DNA of 59,142 nucleotides from an uncultured Bacilli bacterium. Lineage in GTDB: Bacteria > Bacillota_I > Bacilli_A > RF39 > UBA660. The notes under the pieces were generated by a model. The model had not been told where the DNA came from, did no database searches, and worked only from the letters and a program-made list of their open reading frames with translations. This document shows, one piece after another, positions 27,118 through 36,137 of the stretch (position 1 is its first letter; every line of letters begins with the position of its first letter). The stretch lies in NCBI GenBank assembly GCA_934153945.1, contig CAKPFM010000007.1, positions 1 through 59,142 of the forward strand, given 5' to 3'. The position numbers were made by a program, and so were the translations under genes.

Positions 27118-27587
27118 TGATTTTCGTATACTGCATTACCACTCATTATAAAGATATTTTCATCTAATTCTTTTAATAATTTAACTAATTTTCTTTTCTT
27201 TTTTCTACTAGTCATTATAAATATAATATTTTTAATATCTAGACCAGTACCCTTAGTACTGGTTAATTTATATCCATTATTTCTTATATTATCCATTATA
27301 TCTTTTTCAGTAATACAAATGATAATATTATTCCCTAATGCTATTTTTTCTTCTAAAACACTACCAATATATGATCCAATAGTGCAACCTAAAGAAAATA
27401 TAATAATTACTAAAAAATCATTACTATTTATAACTACCATACTAGTAGTTGTTATGAATAGTAAAGAACATAACATTTGTAATAAACTAGATAAAAATTT
27501 TTGATTACTAGATGTATAAAGTAATCTTAATGTATTAATAGCGTTTTCAAATATTTTTAAAAAGAATATTAATAAATATGTAGTCAT
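27114..27587 (-). CDS. UPF0316/DUF2179 membrane protein
   Basis: A 157-residue protein with three hydrophobic helices in the first 80 residues, including the FFLKIFENAINTLRLLYTSS and SLGCTIGSYIGSVLEEKIALG stretches characteristic of UPF0316. A C-terminal DUF2179-type small domain (85-150) follows. The role of the family is not known. It converges on the flavoprotein gene with a four-base overlap of the two stop regions. Confidence 0.82.
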   Translation of the reverse strand: MTTYLLIFFLKIFENAINTLRLLYTSSNQKFLSSLLQMLCSLLFITTTSMVVINSNDFLVIIIFSLGCTIGSYIGSVLEEKIALGNNIIICITEKDIMDNIRNNGYKLTSTKGTGLDIKNIIFIMTSRKKKRKLVKLLKELDENIFIMSGNAVYENH

Positions 27588-27687
27588 AATTTCACCATTA
27601 ATATTTTTAATAAAAAGTATAAAAAATATACAAATTTATAGTAATTATAATATAAATTTGTTATAATTAGAAAAATAGGTGAGTTAT

Positions 27688-29139
27688 ATGATAGATGTAA
27701 GTGGTATAAAGGATTATTTTGAATACATAAAAGAAATTTATTTAAAGACGTTTGAAAAAATTTTAGATGAAGATACTAAAAATAGAATAATTAATTATAA
27801 ATATGATGATATTGAATATGATATGGAGTCAGAATTTAATATAAAAATAAATGGTACAATCCATTATAAGTTAGATATAGATTCTTTTATTAATAACAAT
27901 AATTTATTAAATGAAAATTTAGATGATTTAAATGAATTAGAAAGAAATCAAGTTAAATATATTTTAGAAAATAAAGATAATAAAGACAAAATAGTTAAAG
28001 ATTCATTACTAGAAAATTTAATATTACAATTTATTCCTAAAAAAGATGTGTTATCATATGGTATGTGTACATATTTAGGTAATAGAATAAGTAATAACTG
28101 TCATTTAAATACAATGAAAAAGTATTATAAAGAAGAAAGAATAATAATTGAATTAATAGAATTATTAGATGAAAAAACAGTATTAGAAAGTATTTTAAAT
28201 GGAAATATTGAATTATTAAAATTTAAGTATGATACCTTTAGCAAGGATTCATTTAAAAATATGTACAATGATTTACAAAAAGAATTTAGTCATTATTACA
28301 AAAATATTAATAAAGTTTATTATATAGATTCATTATACAATTATAGTAGTTTAAATTATTCTAATATTATTAATAGTATAAATGATCTAAAAATTAAAAA
28401 AAGTGAACAAGAATTAGTATTACAAAAAAGAATTAATTCTATATTGGATTGTTTAAATGAGTTAGAAAGATATGTAATAATTTTAAAGGAAAAAGAAAAG
28501 AATGATTTATATTATTCAACTTTAAATATTAAAAGAATATTAGAAAAAACAAATTATTTACAATATATTAATGAAATTTTAACTATAGAAAATGAATTAA
28601 AAGGTATAGTAGATCATATTTGGAATTATTATTTAAATTATGAAGGTCAATATGATTCAACATCTAATTATTATTTTTTAATTCAAAATTATAATCAAGT
28701 AACTACTGAAGATTTTAGCGTTATGCATTTAATTACTAATGATTATACAAGAGTTCCTATTAACAAAAATAGATATAAATATGGTTTTATATATGCAATA
28801 AAAGAAGGAGCTATTTTATATTCAAGTTTAGATAATATTGTATATCATGAAACAACAGAAAATAATAATTGTTATACTATAAATGTTGATGATAAGATAT
28901 TGGAAATTGATGATATGCATGATTCAAAATTAATAACTCCAAGAAATTTGATGTTTAAAACTGTAGAACAAAATAAAGAATATAATTCAGTTTTGGTAAA
29001 TCAGAAAAAAATTACAAAAAAAGCAATTTATTGTATTTGTAAATCGGAAAGTGACATGGATTATATGAAAGCAGAGGAATTAGCCAATAAATATGAATTG
29101 CCATTAATACCAATACATGAATGTGATTCAAAACTATAA
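27688..29139 (+). CDS. Large hypothetical cytoplasmic protein
   Basis: A 483-residue protein without signal or membrane segments, rich in Asn, Lys, Ile and Tyr. A helical, coiled-coil-prone middle (about 230-310) is followed by a C-terminal part with ITNDYTRVPINKNRYKYGFIYAIKEGAILYSS and LITPRNLM. The C-terminal 100 residues look like a folded alpha/beta domain with two Cys (YCICKSES). No family was recognised. ATG 27688 is preferred to GTG 27679 because AGGTGAG is correctly spaced. It stands alone upstream of the third pilin. Confidence 0.7.
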   Translation: MIDVSGIKDYFEYIKEIYLKTFEKILDEDTKNRIINYKYDDIEYDMESEFNIKINGTIHYKLDIDSFINNNNLLNENLDDLNELERNQVKYILENKDNKDKIVKDSLLENLILQFIPKKDVLSYGMCTYLGNRISNNCHLNTMKKYYKEERIIIELIELLDEKTVLESILNGNIELLKFKYDTFSKDSFKNMYNDLQKEFSHYYKNINKVYYIDSLYNYSSLNYSNIINSINDLKIKKSEQELVLQKRINSILDCLNELERYVIILKEKEKNDLYYSTLNIKRILEKTNYLQYINEILTIENELKGIVDHIWNYYLNYEGQYDSTSNYYFLIQNYNQVTTEDFSVMHLITNDYTRVPINKNRYKYGFIYAIKEGAILYSSLDNIVYHETTENNNCYTINVDDKILEIDDMHDSKLITPRNLMFKTVEQNKEYNSVLVNQKKITKKAIYCICKSESDMDYMKAEELANKYELPLIPIHECDSKL

Positions 29140-29146
29140 ATATAGA

Positions 29147-29175
29147 TTGAAAAGCTAGATGAATTATGATAAAAT
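29147..29175 (+). promoter_or_regulatory. Promoter of the third pilin gene
   Basis: TTGAAA (29147-29152), a 17-base spacer and TAAAAT (29170-29175). It implies a leader of about 135 bases that contains the G tract at 29256-29265. Confidence 0.6.
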
Positions 29176-29255
29176 ATAAGTGTAAATAAAAAATAGTAAT
29201 ATAGTTTCAAAAAGCGAACAAAAAAAATAAATAATTTGTGTTTGCATATTGCAAC

Positions 29256-29265
29256 GGGGGGGGGG
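29256..29265 (+). repeat. Ten-G homopolymer tract in the pilin 3 leader
   Basis: A run of ten G in an otherwise extremely AT-rich region, directly followed by GGTAAA..TTTACC and a T7 stretch (29281-29287). Such tracts change length by slipped-strand mispairing. Here it lies between the promoter and the ribosome site, so it would act on transcript structure or read-through rather than on reading frame. Confidence 0.8.
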
Positions 29266-29316
29266 TAAATTTTTACCAACCTTTTTTTATTGCTAAAAAT
29301 AGAAGGAGAATGAAAA

Positions 29317-31707
29317 ATGAAAAGAAAAGGATTCACATTGATAGAATTACTAGCTGTAATAGTAATTTTGTCAATAATAGCGTTAATCACAACACCAATG
29401 ATATTAAACATAATAGAAGAAACAAGAAAGAAAGCATCAATAGAAAGTGTAAATGGAATATTGGATGCAGCAGAGAAATATGAAATAACAAGCATGTTAG
29501 AAGGAGAAGAAACAAGAAGGTTTGAGTTTCCAAATGAGAAATTACAATATAAAGGAACAAAACCAGAAAGTGGAACACTAATAATAGATGAAGAAGGAAA
29601 TACAAGTATAACAGTATTAATAAATGGATACTGTGTAAGAAAGAGATTTAATGAAACAACACCAAGTGTAATAGAAGAAAAAAATTGTACAATAGAAGAT
29701 AGTGAATTAATATATGCAGAAAGATATAAAGAAGAAATATTAAATGGAGCATATCCAGAAATAAAGAATGAATTAATACCAGTAACAATAGAAAGTAATG
29801 GAACAGTAACATATGCAGATATAAGAAAAGAATGGTATAGTTATAAAAATAAGATATGGGCAAATGCCGTAATATTAAAAGATTCATATGATGAATTAAA
29901 TAATAAAGGAAATATAAATGGGGCAACTAAGAATGGAAGCTATGTTACATTAGATGGTGTAGATGACTATATTAATTTAGGATATAATAATTATGATTTT
30001 GGAACATCATTTACATTAGCAATAAAAACTAAATTATATAAGTCAGATGTAAAACAATATTTATTTGGAAATTCACAAGGAGCTGGATTTGGTATTTATT
30101 ATTCATCTAATTCTAAAATAATATTAGAAGTTTATGATAGTTCAACAACTAAGTGGCAAGCAATAAGTTCGATAAGTAGTTATAATGATTCGAGTGATAT
30201 TTTAAGTATCATTACTACATATGATGGAAGTAACATTAAATTGTATATAAATGGTAATTTAGAGGCATCGAAAGAATTTAATGAAAATACTTCAGTTAGT
30301 ACAGTACCTATTCTTATAGGAGCAAACCCAGAGGAAGAAACTACCAATAAAGAATTTGCTAAACAGGATGTATATAAAGCAGCAATATTTAAAGATGCAT
30401 TAACAGAAGAAGAAGTAAAACAATATTATAGTAGTGATATAGTGATAAATGATTCAAAAGATTTATTATCATATCAAAACTTTGAAGGAACATTAAGTTA
30501 TAATGAAGTAATACCAGAAAGTGATATAAAACAATATTATGTATGGATACCAAGATATAAATATGAACTATGGAATGTAAATGGAGAAAATAAATATCCA
30601 AATGGAACAAGTTCAGAAAGTGCGATAAATATAGTATTTGAAAGTAAAGATAAAGAAACAAGTAATGGAACTGAAAATGGAGAATGGTTAACACATCCAG
30701 CGTTTACATCATTTAATACGAATGGAATATGGGTAGGAAAATATGAAACAAGTTATGATGAAGAAACATATACAGACTCAAGTAAATTTTTAACAACAAA
30801 TCCAAATTATACAGCAGCAACCCAAGCAAGTAATATAATAATAAAACCAAATGTAAGAAGTTTGACAACAAAGAAGGTAAGTGAATTTTATACATTAGGA
30901 AGAGGAATAAATGAAGGATTAAACTCACATATGATGAAGAATAGTGAATGGGGAGCAGTAGCTTATTTAACATATTCATTATATGGAAAATGTACAGAAA
31001 CAGGCTGTGAAGAAGTATATTTAAATAATATCAATACAGGGTATTTAAATAATACAGCAACCTTTACAGGGCAATGGAAACATGGAGCAAGCATAACAGG
31101 GTGTAGTGCATCGAGTACTTCGGCAACTGTAAATAGTAATCAATCATCATGTTCAAGTGGATATGCATATAATGAAGCAAACAATAAAGCAAGTACAACA
31201 GGAAATATAAGTGGAATCTACGATATGAGTGGAGGAAACTGGGAATATGTAATGGCAGTAATAAAAGATTCAAATGGATTACCAACGAGTGGAAGAAATA
31301 GTAAATACAATTCAGGATTTAATGGAACATATGGATGTCCAACATGTAATAGTGATACATCAGGATTAACAAGTTTAACAACAGGAATAGATTTTCCAAC
31401 AGATACAAGATATTACGATATATACACAGCTAATTCAACTGATTTAAATAGCGATATATGGTATAAATATGAAAATGGACATTTAGGGGATGGAAATAAA
31501 GAAATAGCAGTATCCAAATCTAATGCATCAAGTGGAGATAGAGGGTTATGGTATAGTGATTACGCACACTTTCCTACGATGACTGACCCTTGGGTCCGTC
31601 GTGGTGGCGTTTTCAACTATGGTACTGGTGTTGGAGTTCTTAGCTTCAGTCGTAACGGCGGTCATGCCAGCAGCAATGATGCCTTCCGTGTTGTTCTCGC
31701 GTATTAA
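29317..31707 (+). CDS. Large prepilin-like adhesin with LamG and lectin-like domains (copy 3)
   Basis: A 796-residue protein. The prepilin signal MKRKGFTLIELLAVIVILSI is followed by a pilin-like stalk (to about 180). A LamG/concanavalin-like domain comes next (about 205-355: DGVDDYINLGYNNYDFG, TTYDGSNIKLYINGNLE). A middle region has YVWIPRYKYELWNVNG and IWVGKYETSYD, then there is a C-terminal FGE/C-type-lectin-like domain (YDMSGGNWEYVMAV near 630 to FRVVLAY at the end). Ribosome site AAGGAGA. The last ~147 bases have foreign composition (see the separate feature). It shares only the signal with copies 1 and 2. Probably surface-exposed binding protein. Confidence 0.85.
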   Translation: MKRKGFTLIELLAVIVILSIIALITTPMILNIIEETRKKASIESVNGILDAAEKYEITSMLEGEETRRFEFPNEKLQYKGTKPESGTLIIDEEGNTSITVLINGYCVRKRFNETTPSVIEEKNCTIEDSELIYAERYKEEILNGAYPEIKNELIPVTIESNGTVTYADIRKEWYSYKNKIWANAVILKDSYDELNNKGNINGATKNGSYVTLDGVDDYINLGYNNYDFGTSFTLAIKTKLYKSDVKQYLFGNSQGAGFGIYYSSNSKIILEVYDSSTTKWQAISSISSYNDSSDILSIITTYDGSNIKLYINGNLEASKEFNENTSVSTVPILIGANPEEETTNKEFAKQDVYKAAIFKDALTEEEVKQYYSSDIVINDSKDLLSYQNFEGTLSYNEVIPESDIKQYYVWIPRYKYELWNVNGENKYPNGTSSESAINIVFESKDKETSNGTENGEWLTHPAFTSFNTNGIWVGKYETSYDEETYTDSSKFLTTNPNYTAATQASNIIIKPNVRSLTTKKVSEFYTLGRGINEGLNSHMMKNSEWGAVAYLTYSLYGKCTETGCEEVYLNNINTGYLNNTATFTGQWKHGASITGCSASSTSATVNSNQSSCSSGYAYNEANNKASTTGNISGIYDMSGGNWEYVMAVIKDSNGLPTSGRNSKYNSGFNGTYGCPTCNSDTSGLTSLTTGIDFPTDTRYYDIYTANSTDLNSDIWYKYENGHLGDGNKEIAVSKSNASSGDRGLWYSDYAHFPTMTDPWVRRGGVFNYGTGVGVLSFSRNGGHASSNDAFRVVLAY
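31560..31707 (+). other. Candidate DGR variable repeat, pilin copy 3
   Basis: 75 of the last 147 bases are G or C, against a background well below one third. Arginine switches from AGA to CGT, and nearly every codon ends in C or T. It encodes WVRRGGVFNYGTGVGVLSFS and ends in AFRVVLAY, the layout of variable repeats in C-type-lectin DGR targets. Confidence 0.55.
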
Positions 31708-31734
31708 AATAGCTTAAATATAGCTATTTTTCTT
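31706..31734 (+). terminator. Terminator after pilin copy 3
   Basis: AAAATAGCT/AGCTATTTT stem overlapping the stop codon, followed by a T-rich run. Confidence 0.75.
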
Positions 31735-31800
31735 TTATTAATTAGAATAATGAATAAAAAAAATATTCCCTTTCAATATAAATTTAGAAAGGAAATATAA

Positions 31801-32577
31801 ATGGCAAGACATAAAGTAGATATAAGTGGTTTAAATACATCAAATATTCCAGTATTAAGCAATGAAGAAATGACACAATTATTTATTGAATATCAAAACG
31901 GGAATATGGAAGCTAAAGAAAAATTAGTAAGTGGTAATTTAAAATTAGTATTATCAATTTTAAAAAGTTTTTCTGGAAGAACAGATAATATGGATGATTT
32001 ATTTCAAGTTGGTGTTATAGGATTAATAAAAGCAATAGACAATTTTGATTTATCATATAATTTAAAATTAAGTACATATGCTTGTCCTTTAATAATAGGA
32101 GAAATAAAAAGATTTTTAAGGGATAATAATAGTATTAGAGTAGCACGTAGTACTAAAGATATAGCTTATAAAGCATTAAAAATAAAGGAGGAATTAACAA
32201 ATAAACTAGGAAGTGAACCTACTATAAAACAAATATCAGAAGAATTAAAATTAGATGAATTGGAGGTACAAAATGCTATTAACTCAATGAAAGAGGTAGT
32301 TAGTATGTTTGAACCAATATATAATGATGGTGGAGATACTATTTATCTAGTTGATCAATTAGAAGATAAAAAAGATAATATATATCCTATTGAATATAAA
32401 ATTGCTTTAAAAGAAGCTTTAAAAGAACTGAAACAAAAAGAAAAATACATAATATATGAAAGATATATAATGGGAAAAACACAACTAGAATTAGCAGAAG
32501 AAATAGGAATATCACAAGCTCAAATATCTAGATTAGAAAAAAGTGGTATTGAATATATAAAGAAAAAAATAAAATAA
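31801..32577 (+). CDS. sigG: Sporulation sigma factor SigG
   Basis: Forespore-specific sigma-70 factor. The 258-residue protein begins MARHKVDISGLNTSNIPVLSNEEM, the N-terminal signature of SigG as opposed to SigF. It shows region 2 (DDLFQVGVIGLIKAIDNFDLSYNLKLSTYACPLIIGEIKRFLRDN), region 3 (ARSTKDIAYKALKI, SMFEPIYNDGGDTIYLVDQL) and the region 4 helix-turn-helix (GKTQLELAEEIGISQAQISRLEK). Ribosome site AAAGGA. The gene shows that the organism belongs to an endospore-forming lineage. SpoIIG-locus partners are not adjacent. Confidence 0.93.
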   Translation: MARHKVDISGLNTSNIPVLSNEEMTQLFIEYQNGNMEAKEKLVSGNLKLVLSILKSFSGRTDNMDDLFQVGVIGLIKAIDNFDLSYNLKLSTYACPLIIGEIKRFLRDNNSIRVARSTKDIAYKALKIKEELTNKLGSEPTIKQISEELKLDELEVQNAINSMKEVVSMFEPIYNDGGDTIYLVDQLEDKKDNIYPIEYKIALKEALKELKQKEKYIIYERYIMGKTQLELAEEIGISQAQISRLEKSGIEYIKKKIK

Positions 32578-32643
32578 TCATCTAATTAAAAAATATAATT
32601 TGAATTTTTAATTTGCTAACGAATATGATTTATTGGTGATAAT

Positions 32644-33291
32644 GTGAAAATAAAATATTTAATTATCTTTATTTTAATAATTAATATAGTATTTTATATA
32701 TATATAATAAATGTAAAAGCAATAAGTAATAATGAATATAAAATAGAAGAAAAAACAAATAATTACAAAATAATAGTTTATTATCCTAAAACTGATTATT
32801 CTAAGTTAAATAATGTTATTAATGATAAAATATATGGATATATAAAAGAATTTAAAGAAGATGTTAATAGTTCTGATTATCCAATTAATCAATATTATTC
32901 GTTAATAATTTTATATGATAGTTATGAATATGATAACTATATATCTTATATTTTTAGAATAGAAGATTATACGGGTGGAGCTCATCCAAATCATAGAATA
33001 TATACAGTCGTATACGATATTGAAAATAATGAAATAATTACTATTGATGACTTAATAAATAAAAATCAAAATATTTTAAATATTTTTTCTGAAATTAGTA
33101 GAGAAATATTAAAAAGTAATAATAAAATAACTTCCTCAACTATGTTATATGAAGGTACTAAACCAAAAATCCAAAACTTTCAAAATTTTGTATTCAGTAA
33201 AAATGGAATAATTTTATTCTTTCCACAATATCAAGTAGCGCCTTATAGTCAAGGAGAATTTAATGTACTAATAAATTACAAAAAACTTTAG
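32644..33291 (+). CDS. DUF3298-domain exported protein
   Basis: A 215-residue protein with an N-terminal membrane anchor or signal (3-27) and a DUF4163/DUF3298 (RsiV-like) ectodomain. Diagnostic stretches are YTGGAHPNHRIYTVVYDIEN followed by ITIDDLI, and ILFFPQYQVAPYSQGEF at the C-terminus. In RsiV this domain binds lysozyme, but many homologues have no known role, and no anti-sigma segment is present here. The start is GTG 32644 with GGTGAT upstream. It is a single gene with its own terminator. Confidence 0.85.
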   Translation: MKIKYLIIFILIINIVFYIYIINVKAISNNEYKIEEKTNNYKIIVYYPKTDYSKLNNVINDKIYGYIKEFKEDVNSSDYPINQYYSLIILYDSYEYDNYISYIFRIEDYTGGAHPNHRIYTVVYDIENNEIITIDDLINKNQNILNIFSEISREILKSNNKITSSTMLYEGTKPKIQNFQNFVFSKNGIILFFPQYQVAPYSQGEFNVLINYKKL

Positions 33292-33316
33292 TTCTTTAAA
33301 CCTAAAGTTTTTTTTA
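33280..33316 (+). terminator. Terminator after the DUF3298 gene
   Basis: AAAAAACTTTA/TAAAGTTTTTTTT hairpin beginning in the final codons. Confidence 0.8.
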
Positions 33317-33337
33317 TTTTGTATTTGATTTAATTAT

Positions 33338-33568
33338 CTATTTAGAATTTTTGATATCAATCATTGCTTGTATATAAGCTTCAATCTGTATTTTTTCATC
33401 ATTATTTAAGGAACGATAATTATTAATTAATATATTTTCTTTTTCATTTAAAGTAAAATCAGTAGGAGTAGGATTATCTGTTAAATCTAACAAATAGTCA
33501 GTAGATGTTCCTAATATTTTAGACATTTCAGTGATTGTTTTACTTTTAATTCAAACTTTTATTTTCAT
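33338..33568 (-). pseudogene. XRE-type regulator with internal deletion
   Basis: The C-terminal 62 codons read EMSKILGTSTDYLLDLTDNP..., the standard end of an XRE helix-turn-helix followed by a helical tail (MDRYNA-adjacent locus). Upstream in the minus direction lies AAAGGAG and ATG 33568, but that frame stops after five codons (MKIKV). Most of the DNA-binding helix-turn-helix is missing between. It is a decayed repressor gene with start and tail retained, left of the gene at 33713. Confidence 0.75.
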
Positions 33569-33712
33569 AACTCCTTTAAAGGGAATATTTAACATTGGGA
33601 ATTTATCATTATTTCAAATAATTTATTGTGTTATAATGGTATTAACAATATTTTTAATAGATGAATTAACAAAAAACTTATTAGTTAAAATATTTAAGGA
33701 TTAGGTGGTAAT

Positions 33713-34235
33713 ATGGATAGATATAATGCACTTGAAATGCCGCTTTCAAGTGATGAAGAATTAAAAATAGCGCAAGAAAAAATACTTAATAATGTTGAAT
33801 TAAGTCTTAGAGAAAAAATGTTATCAGGTCGTGATCATCCAGTAAAAAATATAGATGGTTATGAGTTAAAAAGTGATTGTGTTTATAGAGCAATAAGTGA
33901 AGAGTTATATGATAAATATTTAGAATTAGGATATATTTATGGACATAGTAAAGATGATGAATATATGGAATATGAACTAAATGGGAAAATATACAATAAT
34001 AATGGGGGAGTTGACTGGTATTTAGGAGGAGTATCTTTAAGATATGGTAGTGTTATAATAGAATTGCCCTGCTTATAAAGAATACTTTGTACCTGCATTT
34101 GATAATGGGTGCCATTTATCATGTGATCCAACGGTTAGACATATGAAATCATCGGGATATAAAAATCCTGTACCAATGGATATGGTAAAACTTATTAAAC
34201 ATCCTCATATGGAAATAACAGAAAAACATAAATAA
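33713..34235 (+). pseudogene. Unknown protein gene with a one-base frameshift
   Basis: The frame from ATG 33713 (GGTGG upstream) ends at 34078. Removing one C near 34067 (CCC to CC) continues it as ELPAYKEYFVPAFDNG...MVKLIKHPHMEITEKHK to 34235, about 173 residues. The N-terminal part has VYRAISEELYDKYLELGYIYG, and the middle has GGVDWYLGGVSLRYGSVIIELPAY. The Arg near 62 and Glu in VIIELP faintly recall ADP-ribosyltransferases, but this is not a family assignment. It is either a true frameshift or a base error. Confidence 0.6.
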
Positions 34236-34238
34236 ATT

Positions 34239-34263
34239 AAAAGATGACAAAAATCATCTTTTT
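34239..34263 (+). terminator. Terminator after the frameshifted gene
   Basis: AAAAGATGA/TCATCTTTT perfect stem with a T tail. Confidence 0.75.
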
Positions 34264-34361
34264 AAATTAACATTTATATTTAAATAAGTAATAGAAAAAA
34301 TTAATGATATATATTATAATGGTATTATAGTGATTTAAAGTATGTATAGGAGTTTGATTGT

Positions 34362-36083
34362 ATGAAAAAAGATTCAAAAGATTTAAAATATTTATTTAAA
34401 TATTTAACAAAATATAAATTTCTTTCAATAATGGTTATTATTTTTAGTTTAGCTTATGCTTTAGTATCATTATTATCACCAATATATGAAGGAAAAATGT
34501 TAGGTTACTTTGAAAATTTTAATAAAGAAAATATAATTAAAACAGCAATCATTTTAATTATAATTAGAATAATAATTGAAATAATTACTAATGTTTGGTC
34601 AAGAATAGTTTTAAAATTAAATGGTAAAGTTAACTTTGATTTAAAACGTGATATGTTAGAAAGTTTAACAAATTTTGAAATAAGAAATTTTGATAATACA
34701 AATTCAGGAATATTTATATCAAGATTAAATAAAGATACCACAGAATTATCGCAATTATTTGATGACATTACTGATGATTTATCAGGAATAATTTTAAATA
34801 TTAGTTTTATAGTATATGTATTATATTTAAATTTATATTTGGGTTTATTTATAATTTTAAATATTATTTTAGTATATATATTAACTTCTAAAAAACTATA
34901 CTATTATAAAATTGCAAAAAATGATTATAAATCTAAGGATGAAAAAATAGTTGGTCTTTATACTGATGTTATAAGAGGAATTAGAGAAATAAAAAATCTT
35001 AATTTAAAAGAACAAACGTTATCTGTTGTAAATAAAAAAATTGATGAAACAATAGTAGCAGAAATTAAAAGCACACATACGAAAAGAACTTGGAATAGAT
35101 ATATAGCAGTATTTCAACATATTCTTGATTTCATATTTATTCTTATATCAATTTATTTTATATCTAATGGATATCTTCAATTAAGTTCATTTCTAATAAT
35201 ATTTTTATATAAAAATAAAGTTTTAGAACTAATTAATTATGTATCTGAATTAAGAGAAAAATTATCCGATGGAAAAGTTTCAGCTTCAAGAGTATTTGAT
35301 ATAATTAAATATAATTCATTTACTAAAGAAAAATATGGAACAAAAGAAATTTCTAATATTAAAGGATGTATTGAATTTAAAAATGTAAAATTTAAATATA
35401 ATTCAAAAGAATTGTTTGATAATCTAAATTTTAAAATCAAACCAAATCAAATGGTAGCAATTGTAGGAAAAAGTGGGGCAGGAAAATCTACCATTTTAAA
35501 ATTAATTGATAAAAATTATGAAATAGAAGAGGGAGAAATTTTAATTGATAATTTTAATATAAATGATTTATCTGAAAAAACAATTAAAAATAATATATCT
35601 ATTGTTTCACAATCTCCATATATATTTAATTTATCTATAAAAGAAAATATAAGATTAGCAAACACTAAATCAACAGATGAAGAAATAATTAATGTATGTA
35701 AAAAAGCACAAATCCATGATTTAATTGTAGAAATGGTAAATGGTTATGATACTATAGTTGGAGAAAATGGTGTTATCTTAAGTGGTGGACAAAAACAAAG
35801 ATTAGCAATAGCTAGAGCATTAATAAAAAAATCAAAAATAATTTTATTTGATGAAGCTACTAGTGCATTAGATAATAATAATCAAGAAAAAATTAAAAAT
35901 ATAATAAAGGATTTGACAAAAGATCATACAGTAATTATTGTTGCTCATAGATTAAGTACTATAGTAGATGCTGATAACATTTTAGTTTTAAATGATTATA
36001 AAATAGTTAATAGTGGTACACATAATGAACTTATGAAAAAATGTATAGAATATAAAAATCTTTATGAAATAGAAGATAATTAA
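34362..36083 (+). CDS. ABC exporter, fused permease and ATPase
   Basis: A 573-residue half-transporter. Six membrane helices fall in the first 310 residues and a nucleotide-binding domain at about 335-573. The ATPase motifs are GKSGAGKSTIL near 370 (Walker A), LSGGQKQRLAIARAL near 473 (signature) and IILFDEATSALD near 493 (Walker B). It would act as a homodimer, as no second half-transporter adjoins it. The substrate is unknown. Ribosome site AGGAG. The gene has its own TATAAT-containing upstream region and a bidirectional terminator. Confidence 0.92.
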   Translation: MKKDSKDLKYLFKYLTKYKFLSIMVIIFSLAYALVSLLSPIYEGKMLGYFENFNKENIIKTAIILIIIRIIIEIITNVWSRIVLKLNGKVNFDLKRDMLESLTNFEIRNFDNTNSGIFISRLNKDTTELSQLFDDITDDLSGIILNISFIVYVLYLNLYLGLFIILNIILVYILTSKKLYYYKIAKNDYKSKDEKIVGLYTDVIRGIREIKNLNLKEQTLSVVNKKIDETIVAEIKSTHTKRTWNRYIAVFQHILDFIFILISIYFISNGYLQLSSFLIIFLYKNKVLELINYVSELREKLSDGKVSASRVFDIIKYNSFTKEKYGTKEISNIKGCIEFKNVKFKYNSKELFDNLNFKIKPNQMVAIVGKSGAGKSTILKLIDKNYEIEEGEILIDNFNINDLSEKTIKNNISIVSQSPYIFNLSIKENIRLANTKSTDEEIINVCKKAQIHDLIVEMVNGYDTIVGENGVILSGGQKQRLAIARALIKKSKIILFDEATSALDNNNQEKIKNIIKDLTKDHTVIIVAHRLSTIVDADNILVLNDYKIVNSGTHNELMKKCIEYKNLYEIEDN

Positions 36084-36113
36084 AAAATCAATTCTAAATA
36101 TAATTGATTTTTT
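36082..36113. terminator. Bidirectional terminator between ABC exporter and adhesin
   Basis: AAAAAATCAATT/AATTGATTTTTT stem with A and T runs on both sides, serving the convergent genes. Confidence 0.75.
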
Positions 36114-36137
36114 GTTATAATTATAAAATTAATTTAA

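Noticed and set aside
29256..29265. The G tract as a plain sequencing or assembly error
   Set aside because: This cannot be excluded from sequence alone, but its place between promoter and ribosome site of a surface gene is typical of real contingency tracts. It was kept as a finding.
15159..31707. A complete diversity-generating retroelement in this window
   Set aside because: No reverse transcriptase, Avd or second copy of the candidate variable repeats as template was found, so only the targets are proposed.
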